Shown: piece by piece, positions 8,939-18,605 of the stretch
How positions within the stretch are numbered: position 1 is the first letter of the stretch
Layout: each line of letters starts with the position of its first letter
Assembly (NCBI GenBank): GCA_016711105.1
Contig: JADJTO010000004.1
Coordinates: 1-64,000, forward strand
Reading direction: 5' to 3'
Length of the DNA: 64,000 nucleotides
Source of the DNA: Micropruina sp.
GTDB lineage: Bacteria; Actinomycetota; Actinomycetes; Propionibacteriales; Propionibacteriaceae
The notes under the pieces: generated by a model
What the model was told of the DNA's origin: nothing
Seen by the model: the letters and a program-made list of their open reading frames with translations, nothing else
Databases searched by the model: none
Translations under genes and position numbers: made by a program

Positions 8939-10033
8939 CCGCGAAACAAGCCACCCTCCACCAAACTGGGAACGGTCCAGACATATCCGGTTTCGTGGCG
9001 CTTGGCGTGCTGGATGAGGACGGTGTTGAACAGGTGGGGTTTGGCGAAGTGGACGGCGTGTAGGGCGTGCAGTCGCTGGAAGTCGACTCCTTTGATGAGT
9101 GAGGCGGCGAGGGCTGCGTCGTCGTCGTTCATCGCGCCGAGCAGGGTGCCGTCGCGGGGGTCGAGTTGCCAATTGGCGTGGATGAGGACGGTGGGCACCT
9201 CAAGGGTGGGTGAGGGCGTCGGCGTGGTCGAAGCCGTCGTGCCAGCGGCCGGTGTAGAACGCCTCGCCGAACTCGGGGTCGTACCGGTCGAGGCGACGGT
9301 AGATCTCGTTGATGATCGGCGGCATGTACCACCAGCGGATCGTTCTGCGTTGGCTGCGGAGGGCCAGAGCGGTGTCGGCCATGCGGCGGCCGAGGGTGCC
9401 GAAAGCCTTGATCATGCTGTTGTCGCGGACATACCAGGAGGCGAAGTCGGTTTCGTCGCTGGCCAGGAACGCGTGTGCCGAGCGAGCCAGGTCGAAGCCG
9501 GCCGTGGTCGGAAACCGCGGGTGCACCGACGAGAACAACGGCGGGTCCTCCAGGACGAGTCCGCGGACCAGGTCGGGGGCCTCCAGACCGATCGTGATCG
9601 CCAGCAGGCCGCCGGAGGAGTTGCCCGAAACGTACGCCGGACCGCCGACAACCCGGCGCAGGAAGAGAGCCAGGTCGTGACCCATGGCGAGGTTGGTGTA
9701 CCGCTGCGGTACGCGGGCGGAGCCGCCATGGCCATAGCAGTCGACCGCGAACACGTGGAAGTGCTGTGCCAGTTCGGGCAACGCAGGCAAGTAGTTGGTC
9801 CAGTCGACCATCTGGCCATGGATCAGCAGCAAAGCCGGGCCGTTGGCCGGGCCCTCGGCGTAATGGATCGCGGCCCCGGTCACCTGTGTGGTCTTCTCCT
9901 CGAACCCACAGCGATCGGCCGCCGCCCGCGACACATCAGCGTAGGTGGTGTTACGCAGCGCATACCCACCAACCGCGACACCGCTGGCGCCAGCCAGCGC
10001 ATCCGCCGTCCAGGCGACCCGTCCCATCGGCAT
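8939..10033 (-). pseudogene. Alpha/beta hydrolase, frameshifted and cut by the IS3 element
   Basis: The protein has the alpha/beta hydrolase order: LLLIHGQMVDW (oxyanion region), then FAVDCYGHGGS, then VSGNSSGG, the nucleophile elbow with Ser in G-N-S-S-G. The frame ends at 9200. The expected continuation VPTVLIHANWQLDPRDG (acid residue region) and ALHAVHFAKPHLF (the His) is in another frame, one extra C in CACCC having shifted it. The 3' end then runs into the IS3 element at 8938. The N-terminus has a hydrophobic stretch after MGRVAWTADALAGASG. ATG 10033 is preferred over the longer GTG at 10090. Substrate unknown. Confidence 0.6.
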
Positions 10034-10416
10034 GGCAGGCAGCCTCCCCACTCGACGGTCTGAGCGACCCTCCACGATCAGGGATACCACCCTGCCTGCC
10101 TCGGCGAGCAGTCATCGGGAAGAACACAGCGCACGCTCCACGAGCGCTGAACCCGACACGAGTCCGCACCCAGGCCGGCCGCGGTGGTTGCGACACCCCC
10201 ACCCCGATCGATCGGCACCTCCCTCATCCGCGACAGACCTGCCCTCCGCACCGTCCAGACCAGGCAGATGCGAGCGTTTGCCGAACCCGGGTTCCGCAGT
10301 TGGTGGGCACGCGGATGGCCTGAATTTGGGGTTTGACTAGGCCGAACACGTGGATTCGGCGCAGGGGGTCGTGTGCCCACGCTCCCGCGGGTGGCTGTTT
10401 GGGGTGTTTGTGCTTG
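10034..10416. other. Spacer between the hydrolase and the IS1634-type remnant, no supported gene
   Basis: I see no protein-like frame, tRNA, repeat array or clear terminator here. It probably contains the hydrolase promoter and the outer end of the decayed insertion sequence to the right. Confidence 0.4.
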
Positions 10417-11730
10417 TCAGGCTGGGTTCAGGGTGGTGATGGTCGGGGGCGGGGTGACCTTGCAGGCGGCAAGAATGCCGGTTTGGGTGGTGTTGAGCGG
10501 GGTGACGTGGACGACGCTGCCGGCGGTGCCGGTGAGGGTCACGGCATGCACCCGGCCGAGCTCGATCGCGATCCGCCGCCACGTCTGTCCCGTGGAGCGT
10601 TCCGCGACACGGATCAACAGCAACGCCAGCCAGCAGAGCAGGACGTGAGCCCGGATCCGCGGTTCCAGATGATGATGGACGGGGCGGAGTTCGAGGGTGG
10701 ACTTGAAATCGCGGAAGCCGCGTTCGGCTTCGAGGAGGTTCTTGTAGCCCAGGGCGATGTCCTCCGCGGTCAGGGTCGGGGTCGGAGGTCGACAGCAGGT
10801 ACTTGCCGTCGAGGCGTTCCTCGGCGTCCACCTTGGCGCGGTCGATGACCAGCCGGCCCGACGGCTGTTGTCGCACCCAGCGGCCGTAGGCGGGATGGTC
10901 CCGCAGGGCGCACTCGGCCTTCACGTGCGCCGGCTCCACGGGCTTGCCGTCCGCCTTGCCGGGGGTCTTGCCGTTCGTCTTGGCGGCGGGCTTGGCTGGC
11001 GTCTTCGCGGCGCGATCGCGGAGCGTCTTGATCCGGTCCAGTTCGGCATGCACGTGGTCGAGGGCGGCGTCGCGTTGGGTCTTGTCCCGTTCGGCTTCGG
11101 ACGGGTTGTGGCAGATCACCCACCTACGGTCCGGGCTGGCTTCCAGTCGGACTTCCTTGACGCGCAGGTTGTCGCGGACCTGGGAGTAGCGGCCCTGCCG
11201 GGACAGGGAGGCTTCGACCAGCGGTGAGCCGTCGCGCATCCGTTCGCCGGCGATGTAGTGCCCACCGGCGCGTTTGAGGTAGGCCAGGTTCGCCTCGGAG
11301 GAGAACCCGCGATCGACGACGGTGACCACCCTGCCCAATCGCCAATCCCGCATGCTGTCCTTCACCTCGGGTAGGACGGTGACATCGGTGGTGTTCCCCG
11401 GCCAGCACCAACAGCGCACCGGGATGCCCTCCTTGGTGACCGCCAGGCCGATCACGATCTGAGGCAGGTCCTTGCGGTGGTCCTTGGAATGCCCGTACAG
11501 GCGGAACGCGGCATCGCCTTCCTCTTCGGTGTCGCGTTCGAAGTAGGTGCTGGTGGTGTCGAACAACAACACGTCGACCTCCAGGTTCAGCAGGTTCGCC
11601 ACCGCGAAGAACACCGCCTCCTGCACCTTCGCTTGCGCGTCCGCTTGGATCAGGACGTCCATCGCCCGGTACGCCTGATCATCATCCATCGACGCCAGTC
11701 CGGGGATCGCCGCATCACAGCTCGCTCCAG
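10417..11730 (-). pseudogene. IS1634-family transposase, N-terminus missing and frame broken
   Basis: The reading starts in mid-protein with AAIPGLASMDDDQAYRAMDV. It continues VLLFDTTSTYFE (first Asp), HSKDHRKDLPQIVIGLAV, VTVVDRGFSSEANL (second Asp) and GHYIAGERMRDG, then a Lys/Pro/Ala-rich linker (TPAKPAAKTNGK). Near 10785 the frame changes, and the true end reads LLIRVAERSTGQTW, then VVHVTPLNTTQTGIL, to a stop at 10417. The missing N-terminus has been replaced by the reverse transcriptase fragment at about 11730, so one truncated the other. Confidence 0.7.
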
Positions 11731-12129
11731 CAGCAGCTTCAACGAAGCTTGAACGACCCGGTCGGCCACCACAGGAATCCCGAGTTGGCGCACCTTGCCG
11801 TTCGCTTTGGGAATCTGAACCGCCCGAACCGGTACCGGCTGATAGTCCCCCTCCTTCAGCCCTCCGGTGATCCCGGCGAGCATCTCGCTCACCTGTCCCG
11901 GAGACATCTGCTTGGGACGCAGCCCGTCGATCCCGGCGGTCCTGCCACCCGTGTTCGACCTGACCCGATCCCATGCCACCAGCAGGAACGCCGGGTCGTA
12001 AACGAGGTTGAACACATCATCAAAACGGCGACCCGGATCGGTCACCGCCCAACGGTGCAGCTTTGCCTGCATCCTAAGTACACGGCCGAACGCCTGATCG
12101 ACGCTCATCTCCGTAGCCTGGATATTCAC
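11731..12129 (-). pseudogene. Group II intron reverse transcriptase/maturase, N-terminal fragment
   Basis: Residues read RMQAKLHRWAVTDPGRRFDD, then LVYDPAFLLVAWDRVRSN, GIDGLRP and PVRAVQIPKANGKVRQLGIP, ending VADRVVQASLKLLLE. These are the RT0-RT2 blocks of group II intron-encoded proteins. The catalytic YADD block, maturase domain and endonuclease are absent because the gene is cut at about 11730 by the IS1634-type sequence. The start ATG at 12129 follows an AAAGGAGA ribosome site. Confidence 0.75.
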
Positions 12130-12746
12130 CCCGGCGTCTCCTTTCCATGCTCACTCACTGCTCCATCCAGCTGGGCCCCTTCCCCATGCGGACGGCTTTC
12201 CCGTCCTCGGAGTACTACGAGCCCTCCGCCCCGTCGCTGCCCATCAGTTGGCGATGAACCTGCCCGGGCACGGCTGGCCGGCGGCCAGCCGATCCATGCG
12301 GACCAGCGACGGTTCCCGTGTTCACTTGCTTCCGATCGACCGGATCGGCACCCAGCTATGCCCCTGCACCCTCGCCACGGTTACGCCGTGGTCCTTCACC
12401 ATGGCCTCCTGGCCGCCGACATTCTTCAGCCTCCGGAGTTCCCCACCAGGCCCGGGGGCCCAGCAGGTGCGCGATGCAACCCGCCCCCTATCCATCAGGT
12501 TTGAGACGATGGTTTCGTCTTGAGGAGCGTTCAGACGCTGGTTCCTATACGTATGCCTCTCGGTCTCGCTGCCGGACCCGCACCATCTGACAGTGCTGGC
12601 ACGCCCCGGCGTTGTCAGGGCCGCTTTCCAGCCCACCCGGCCCATCCCAGCCAGGCAGGCTGCCTCAGCTCCTACCCAGCCGCCACGACGGCCAGGCGAT
12701 GAAGGTCTCTCACCCCCAATCGGTACACAAGCGCCTCACGGCGCAC
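11731..12746 (-). mobile_element. 5' part of a bacterial group II intron inserted in an IS3-family transposase gene
   Basis: On the minus strand the IS3 OrfB coding sequence reads smoothly to ...WVTDL and breaks at 12746. The next bases are GTGCGCC, the typical first bases of a group II intron, and GGGGGTGAGAG follows shortly after as in many bacterial introns. About 600 bases of structured, gene-free sequence (domain I region) separate this end from the reverse transcriptase start at 12129. The 3' half, with domains V and VI, is missing. Confidence 0.6.
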
Positions 12747-13181
12747 CAGGTCGGTGACCCACAGCTGGTTCGGCCCCGTCGCGGTGAAATCCCGCTTCAC
12801 CAGGTCCGGACGCCGTACGGCGCCGTCCTTGGGTCGGGTGGTCTTCACGGTCTTCGCCCTGGTCACCCCGGTGATGCCGGCCAGCTTCATCAGACGACGG
12901 GTCTGGTCACGGCCCACCTCGAGGCCGGCCCTTCGGGCGGCCTTGTACAGCTTCCGCACCCCGTACACCCGGTAGTTCGCCTCCCACCGCTGGGTCAGTG
13001 CCGGCAACAACTCGACGTCACGCTGGGACCGTTTCGACCGCTGCCGGGTCTTGTGGGCGTAGTAGCTGGACGGGGCCACCGCCACCCCCGCTTCGCGCAG
13101 GACGGTGATGATGGGCTCGACCCCGAGCCGACGCCCTTCCACGACCGCGTCGCGGTTGGCGTCGATGAACTGAGCTACCTT
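12747..13181 (-). pseudogene. IS3-family transposase OrfB, N-terminal half, split by the group II intron
   Basis: It reads KKVAQFIDANRDAVVEG, then VLREAGVAVAPSSYYAHKTR, NYRVYGVRKLYKAARRAG, TRRLMKLAGITGVTR and TGPNQLWVTDL, where the coding sense ends. The helper domain is complete and the rve domain has just begun. It is joined to OrfA by a -1 frame relation near 13178 (CAGTCAAGAAGG), as usual for OrfAB fusion. The remaining catalytic part of OrfB is not found beyond the intron remnant, so a deletion accompanied later rearrangement. Confidence 0.7.
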
Positions 13182-13558
13182 CTTGACTGGCGGTCGGGCT
13201 CCGCCCCGAAGAAAGTCGCCGCCCGCTTCAGGATCGCGTTCGCGCGTCGCAGCTCACGATTCTCCTGCTCCAACTGCGCGATCCGTTTCGCCTCCTCCGT
13301 GGTGACACCGGGCACCTTGCCCTCATCGATGTCAGCCTGGACCACCCAGCCACGCACCGACTCCACCCCGTACCCCAGTTGCTTGGCGACCCGCTGCACT
13401 GTGCCCTGCGTGGTGCCCAACTCGGCGCGCAGGGTCCGGACCTTCCGCACCGCCGCGGCCCTCTCCTCAGGGGTATACCGGCGGGTCGTCGGCCTCCCCG
13501 GTGTCTGTTCAGTCGGGATAGCTCCATCCTCGTTTCCAAACTCAGGAGCCTCCACCAA
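13175..13558 (-). CDS. IS3-family transposase OrfA
   Basis: 127 residues, intact. The N-terminus is followed by TTRRYTPEERAAAVRKVR, the HTH helix pair with GTTQGTVQRVAKQLGYGVES, then VRGWVVQ. The C-terminus is a leucine-zipper-like coiled coil, AQLEQENRELRRANAILKRA. It pairs with the truncated OrfB at its 3' end. It is distinct in sequence from the OrfA of the IS at 7717-8938. Bases 13559-13716 upstream hold no recognisable gene; an IS end probably lies there. Confidence 0.8.
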   Translation of the reverse strand: MVEAPEFGNEDGAIPTEQTPGRPTTRRYTPEERAAAVRKVRTLRAELGTTQGTVQRVAKQLGYGVESVRGWVVQADIDEGKVPGVTTEEAKRIAQLEQENRELRRANAILKRAATFFGAEPDRQSRR

Positions 13559-13716
13559 TCCCAGAGCGGTTCACAGCAACGGTGTCGGTGAAGCCAAGTT
13601 CGTACGAAGAAATCTTCCGCCCAGCGCCCCGGTGAGGACCCAGCCCGTGGACCGCGAGCAGCCGTACCGCAGGGCTGGGGACAGCTCGCGGCGGCGTCGC
13701 GCAGCGCCCTCCCGAA

Positions 13717-16684
13717 TCACCCCACGGAGAACGCCAGCGACGCCGACACTGGACGCGGCCACAACGCGTGCTCCGGACGGACGTCGGGCCCGCACGACCG
13801 CGATCCCAGGCCGTGCTGGGCGAGGTCGAGGTAGAGGTGGACGCCCTGCGACGCGGCCAGCTCGTACTGGTGGCGTCCGGCCGCCCACTCCTCCGCGCTG
13901 TGCCGCGCCACGACGAAGCCCGGCCGTGACCCGGCGACGGGACTGGTCACCACCGAGAGGTCGGGCACCCCGGGTCCGGCGAGGCGGAGCTCCCGAAGGT
14001 CGGCCCGGTGCCCCGACTCCTGGGGCACGGCGTACGGCACGGTGAGCCCGTCGATCGGCGCCTCATAGCGCCCGACAAGGGCCGCCGCCCGGCTGTCCGC
14101 GTAGTTCTCCGCCGGTCCGGTGCCGAACCAGGACGCCGACGCGTACTCCCCCGGCACCTGCAGGTGGACGCCCACGCGCGGCCACGTCACGGTCCAGCCG
14201 CTCGAGGGCTGCACGTCGACGTCCAGGTGCAGCGCCCCGTCCAGCCAGCGCCAGCGCTGCTCGACGGCGACGTAGCGGGCCGAGTTCGCCGCCGCGAGCC
14301 GATACCTCACCACAAGCCCCGTCCGGACCGGCGTCGATCGAGACCAGCCGCTGCTGCAGCCGGTCGAGGCCGGCCTCGCGCCACCGCTCCGCCGACGAAG
14401 GCCCCGGGACCCCCATGCCCAACGTCTCCGCCGGGTCGGCGAGTTCGTACGAGCCGCGCGTCGCCAGGCTGTCGTTCTCGGTGGGCGCCCGCCACAGCGT
14501 GACCCCGAACCCGCCCACCTGGAGCGCGCCGAGCGAGACCAGCCGCCCCCAGCGGTCGAAGCGGGCATCACCGAGGGCGTGGCCGCCGTCCATCGCGGAC
14601 GCCGGCGTGGGCGTGGGCGTCCCCCCCGCGACCACCGGGGCGGGCACGCTGGCCAGCTCCACCTGTGCCTTGGTGACGACGTGCCCGGCATCGGCCCACG
14701 GCGTCCGCTCGCCGAGGGCGGCGGTGACCGTCAGCCAGTGCTCGCCGGCACCGCTCAGTTCCACGTCGGGCATCGGCACGGACGCCGCCCCGCCCGGCCC
14801 CACGGGGGGTACGGCCAACAGCCCGTCCGCCACGGGACGACCGTCCACCTCGTGCACCCACGCGAAGACCAGGTCGGAGGTGTCCCCGTCGTGCCGCCGG
14901 TTGGACACGGTCACCCCGTCGGCGCCCAACGTGACCTTGACGGGCGTCACGACGGCCGCGTACTCGGCGAGCATCGGCGTGGGCGTCCCGTCGGCGAGCA
15001 CCATGCCGTCGCAGACGAAACTGCCGTCGTGGTACTGCTCCCCGAAGTCGCCGCCGTACGCGTGGTAGGGCGTGCCGTCGGGCGCGGTGGTCAGCAGGCC
15101 GTGGTCACGCCACTCCCACACGAACCCCCCGTGCAGGGCCGGGTGCGCGTCGATCACCGCCTCGTACGCGGCGATGCCGCCCGCGCCGTTGCCCATCGCG
15201 TGGACGTACTCGCACTCGATGATCGGACGCCCCGGCCGCGTCCCTGTCAGCTGCACGAGTTCCTCGATGGGCGCGTACATGCGCGACACGACGTCGACGT
15301 GCCGGTCGCTGTGGTCGTTCTCGTAGTGCACGGGACGCCCCGGGTCGCGCCGGTGCATCCAGGCGGCCATGGCGCCGAGGTTGCTGCCCGCGCCCGACTC
15401 GTTGCCGAGCGACCAGGCGATGACGCAGGGGTGGTTCTTGTCGCGCTCGACCATGCGGCGCGCCCGGTCGAGGTACACCTCGCGCCAGTCCGGGTCGTCG
15501 GACGGGTTTCCCACCCAGCCGTTCAGCTCGAAGCCGTGGGTCTCGAGGTCGCACTCGTCGATCACCCAGAAGCCGAGCTCGTCGGCGAGGTCGAGCAGCG
15601 TCGGGTGGGGCGGGTAGTGGCTGGTGCGGATCGCGTTGAGGTTGTGCCGCTTCATGAGCAGCATCGCCTCGCGCACCCTGTCGGCGTGGAACACCCGACC
15701 GTCGATCGGGTCGAAGTCGTGCCGGTTGACGCCGCGGAGCCGCACGCGGTGTCCGTTCACCAGCCAGGCATCCCCGTCGACCTCGACGCGGCGGAACCCC
15801 GTGGTCACCGTGACGGTCTCGGCCGCGTTGGCGACCTCGATCTCATAGAGGCGCGGCGCGTCAGCACTCCAGGCGTCCACCAGACCAACGTCGAGGGTGT
15901 GGGGCGCGGCGGCGTCCGCGATCTCGGCGGCCAATCCCAGCTCGGGGCACGTGACGCGCAGCGGGTAGGCCGCGTCGGCGCAGGTGAGCTCGACGGCCAG
16001 GCTGCCGCGGCCCGTCGCGGGGTCGCGGTCGGCGCGCAGCCACACGTCGTCGAGCCCGGCGTCCGGCCGGTGCAGCAGCGTCACCTCCCGGAACAGGCCG
16101 GGCAGCCACCACTGGTCCTGGTCCTCGATGTAGGACATCGCGGACCACTGGTGCACGCGCACGACGAGGACGTTCTCCCCCTCCCGGAGGCTGTCGGTCA
16201 CGTCGAGCTCCTGCCGCAGCCGGCTGCCGCGGACGATGCCGACCTCGTCGCCGTTGAGCCACACGCGGCCGAGCGACTCGAGGCCGTCGAAACGCAGCCA
16301 GACGCTTCCCGAGGCGAGCCAGCCGGCGGGCACGTCGAGGCGGCGGCGGTGGTCGCCGGTCGGGTTGGCGTCCGGAACGTGGGGCGGATCGAGGGGGAAG
16401 GGGTACTTCACGTTCGTGTAGGCCGGACGCCCCCAGCGCCCCTCGCCGCGCAGCACCCAGTGGGAGGGGACGTCGATGGTGTCCCAGTCGGTGTCGTCGA
16501 AGGCGGGGTCGGACGCCGCCGCGTCCGCCTCGCCGGCGCTCGGATAGAGGCGGAACCGCCAGTCGCCGCACAGGTCGAGGCTGGGTGCGGTGGTGCGCAG
16601 ATGGGCGCGTGGCGCGACGCGGCGTCCGGACCCCGGGGAGATCTCCTCGACGTAGGCGGTGTCGGTGGAGGCGGTGGCAGACAT
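13717..16684 (-). CDS. lacZ: GH2 beta-galactosidase (LacZ type), one frameshift near 14320
   Basis: Hydrolyses beta-galactosides such as lactose. The domains follow LacZ order: a sugar-binding jelly roll (residues about 30-220), an Ig-like domain, then the TIM barrel from about 310. Catalytic motifs are clear: LRGVNRHDFDP, RTSHYPPHP, WSLGNESGAGSN with the acid/base Glu, and IIECEYVHAMGNG with the nucleophile Glu. The C-terminal beta-sandwich (small-chain domain) lies in another frame after about 14320, where one extra G in a GGGG run breaks the protein. The corrected length is 988 residues, normal for LacZ. The C-terminal frame keeps SWFGTGPAENYADS and PQESGHR. It is the last gene of the galactoside operon, about 110 bases after the second permease. 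Confidence 0.85.
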
Positions 16685-16794
16685 GGGTTCCTCGCTCGTG
16701 AAGGCGGATGGGAGCGGATACGCAGCGTCCGTGGCCGGTGGTCGGAGGGGGTGACCCGACCCCGTCCCCGTGGGTCGGGGACGGGGCCGGCGGA

Positions 16795-17694
16795 TCAGCC
16801 CTTCGTGGCGCCGAGGGTGAGCCCGGCGACGAAGTGCTTCTGGAGTGCGAAATAGATGATGATTGTCGGGAGCGCGATCATGACCGCCCCGGCAGCCACC
16901 AGGTTGTTGTCGGTGAAGAACGCACCTGACAGGTTGGTCAGCGAGCTCGTGATGGGGAACTTCTCGCCGCTCTGCAGCAGGACGGTGGCCCAGAAGAACT
17001 CGTTGTAGATCCAGGTGATCTGGAGCGTGGCGAGGGCCGCCAGCGACGGACGGCAGAGCGGGAGCGTGAGCTTCCAGTACTGCTGCCAGATGCTGGCGCC
17101 GTCCACCATGGCCGCCTCGTAGATCTCCTTCGGCAGCGCCTTCATGTAGTTCGACAGCACGAAGGTGCAGAAGCCGACCTGGAACCCCACGTTGACCAGG
17201 ATCAGCCCCACGTAGGAGTTCAGCAGGGTGCCCGACTCGCTGAGCCAGAAGGGCACCTCGATGTTCTGGAACATCTTGAACACCGGGATCAGCAGGGCCT
17301 GCGGTGGCAGCAGGTTCCCGGCCGTGAAGGCGCCCAGCATGACGATGTTGAACTTCCAGCTGAAGCGCGCGAGCACGAACGCCACCAGCGACGCGAGGAA
17401 GAGCGTGAGGATGACGGCCGGGATCGTGATGATCGCCGAGTTGAGGAACTTCCGGGCGAACTCGCCGGTCGTCCAGGCTTTGACGTAGTTGTCGAGCGTG
17501 AAGCCGCCGAAGCTCAGGTAGCCGAACTGGGCGGTGAACTGGTAGTCGCGCAACGACGCCATGACGGCGTACAGCAGCGGGATCAGCCAGAGGAGGGCCA
17601 TGAAGGCCAGGAAGACGTGGGTCGCGATGCGGCCCTTCGTCCAGGCCCTGCGCGGGTTGGCCGTGACCGTGGCGGTGGCCGTGGCGGTGCTCAC
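16795..17694 (-). CDS. Sugar ABC transporter permease, MalG-like
   Basis: 299 residues with six predicted membrane helices, the first at about residues 23-45. The cytoplasmic EAA loop reads EAAMVDGASIWQQYWKLTLP, which contacts the ATPase. The C-terminus ends GLTLGATKG, typical of MalG/CUT1 permeases. It overlaps the upstream permease gene by four bases, so the two are translationally coupled. With the binding protein and the other permease it should import galactosides for the two beta-galactosidases. No ATPase gene is in the operon; a shared MsiK-like ATPase elsewhere is usual in actinobacteria. Confidence 0.9.
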   Translation of the reverse strand: MSTATATATVTANPRRAWTKGRIATHVFLAFMALLWLIPLLYAVMASLRDYQFTAQFGYLSFGGFTLDNYVKAWTTGEFARKFLNSAIITIPAVILTLFLASLVAFVLARFSWKFNIVMLGAFTAGNLLPPQALLIPVFKMFQNIEVPFWLSESGTLLNSYVGLILVNVGFQVGFCTFVLSNYMKALPKEIYEAAMVDGASIWQQYWKLTLPLCRPSLAALATLQITWIYNEFFWATVLLQSGEKFPITSSLTNLSGAFFTDNNLVAAGAVMIALPTIIIYFALQKHFVAGLTLGATKG

Positions 17695-18605
17695 TGGTCC
17701 CCCTTCATGACGATCCTGAGGTAGATGATGATGAACACCGTCGAGATCACGAGCATGATCGTCGCCAGCGCCGAGCCGAAGCCGATGCGTTGCGCCTCAC
17801 CCACGATGTTGCGGGTGACCTCGGTCGCGAGCAGCTCGAGTCCGTTGCGACCTCGGTTGATCACCCAGACGAGGTCGAACGCGCGGAGCGAGTCGATGAA
17901 CGTGATGACCAGCACCACGACGTTGATCGGGAACATGACCGGGAAGACCACGTGGAAGAACGTCTGCACCTCGGACGCCCCGTCGATCCTGGCCGCCTCC
18001 TTCAGGGCGAGGTCGACGCCCTTGAGGCCGGCTAAGTAGAGCAGCATCACGTACCCGACGTGCCGCCACGACGTGGCGATGAGGGCCGAGTACAGGTTGA
18101 TGCTCGGGTCGCCGTACCAGTCGATCGACGTGCCCAGGACGGCGTTGAGGAGGCCCTGGTCGCGGCTGAACATCAACTGCCAGATGAAGCCGATGAGGGC
18201 CATCGACAGCACCACGGGCAGGTAGAGGGAGGTCTGGTAGAACTTCGTGTGCGAGGTCTCACGGTCGAGCAGCACCGCGACGAGGAGGCCGATCGGGGTG
18301 GCGATGAAGAACAGCACCAACAGCCAGACCACGTTGTTCCGGATGGCCGGCCAGAAGGCCGGGTAGATGGTCGCAGCGTCGACGTACCAACGGGTGCCGA
18401 CGAACTTCGCCTCGGCGAACGGGCCGAACCCGTCCCAGTCGAAGAACGAGAACACGATCGTGGCTATGGCCGGCAACCACACCAGCGTGGCCACGACGGA
18501 CGTCGGGATGAGGACCATCAACACGACGGTGACCCGGTCACGGGTCGACATCCGGATTCTCCGGCCCCTCCCCGTGACCGCCGCTTTCGTCGTCGTCGTC
18601 GTCAT
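17691..18605 (-). CDS. Sugar ABC transporter permease, MalF-like
   Basis: 304 residues. A basic N-terminus (KAAVTGRGRRIRMSTRDR) leads into the first helix, and five further helices follow. The EAA loop is EAARIDGASEVQTFFHVVFP. The family's middle helix motif DSLRAFDLVWVIN is present. It overlaps the binding-protein gene by four bases upstream and the other permease gene downstream, so all three are one translational unit. Confidence 0.9.
   Translation of the reverse strand: MTTTTTKAAVTGRGRRIRMSTRDRVTVVLMVLIPTSVVATLVWLPAIATIVFSFFDWDGFGPFAEAKFVGTRWYVDAATIYPAFWPAIRNNVVWLLVLFFIATPIGLLVAVLLDRETSHTKFYQTSLYLPVVLSMALIGFIWQLMFSRDQGLLNAVLGTSIDWYGDPSINLYSALIATSWRHVGYVMLLYLAGLKGVDLALKEAARIDGASEVQTFFHVVFPVMFPINVVVLVITFIDSLRAFDLVWVINRGRNGLELLATEVTRNIVGEAQRIGFGSALATIMLVISTVFIIIYLRIVMKGDQ

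Noticed and set aside
14579..16855. Long plus-strand open frame (758 residues) opposite the GH2 gene
   Set aside because: It is a shadow of high-GC codon bias; residues are Val/Gly/His/Arg repeats without domains, and the minus strand encodes a clear LacZ.
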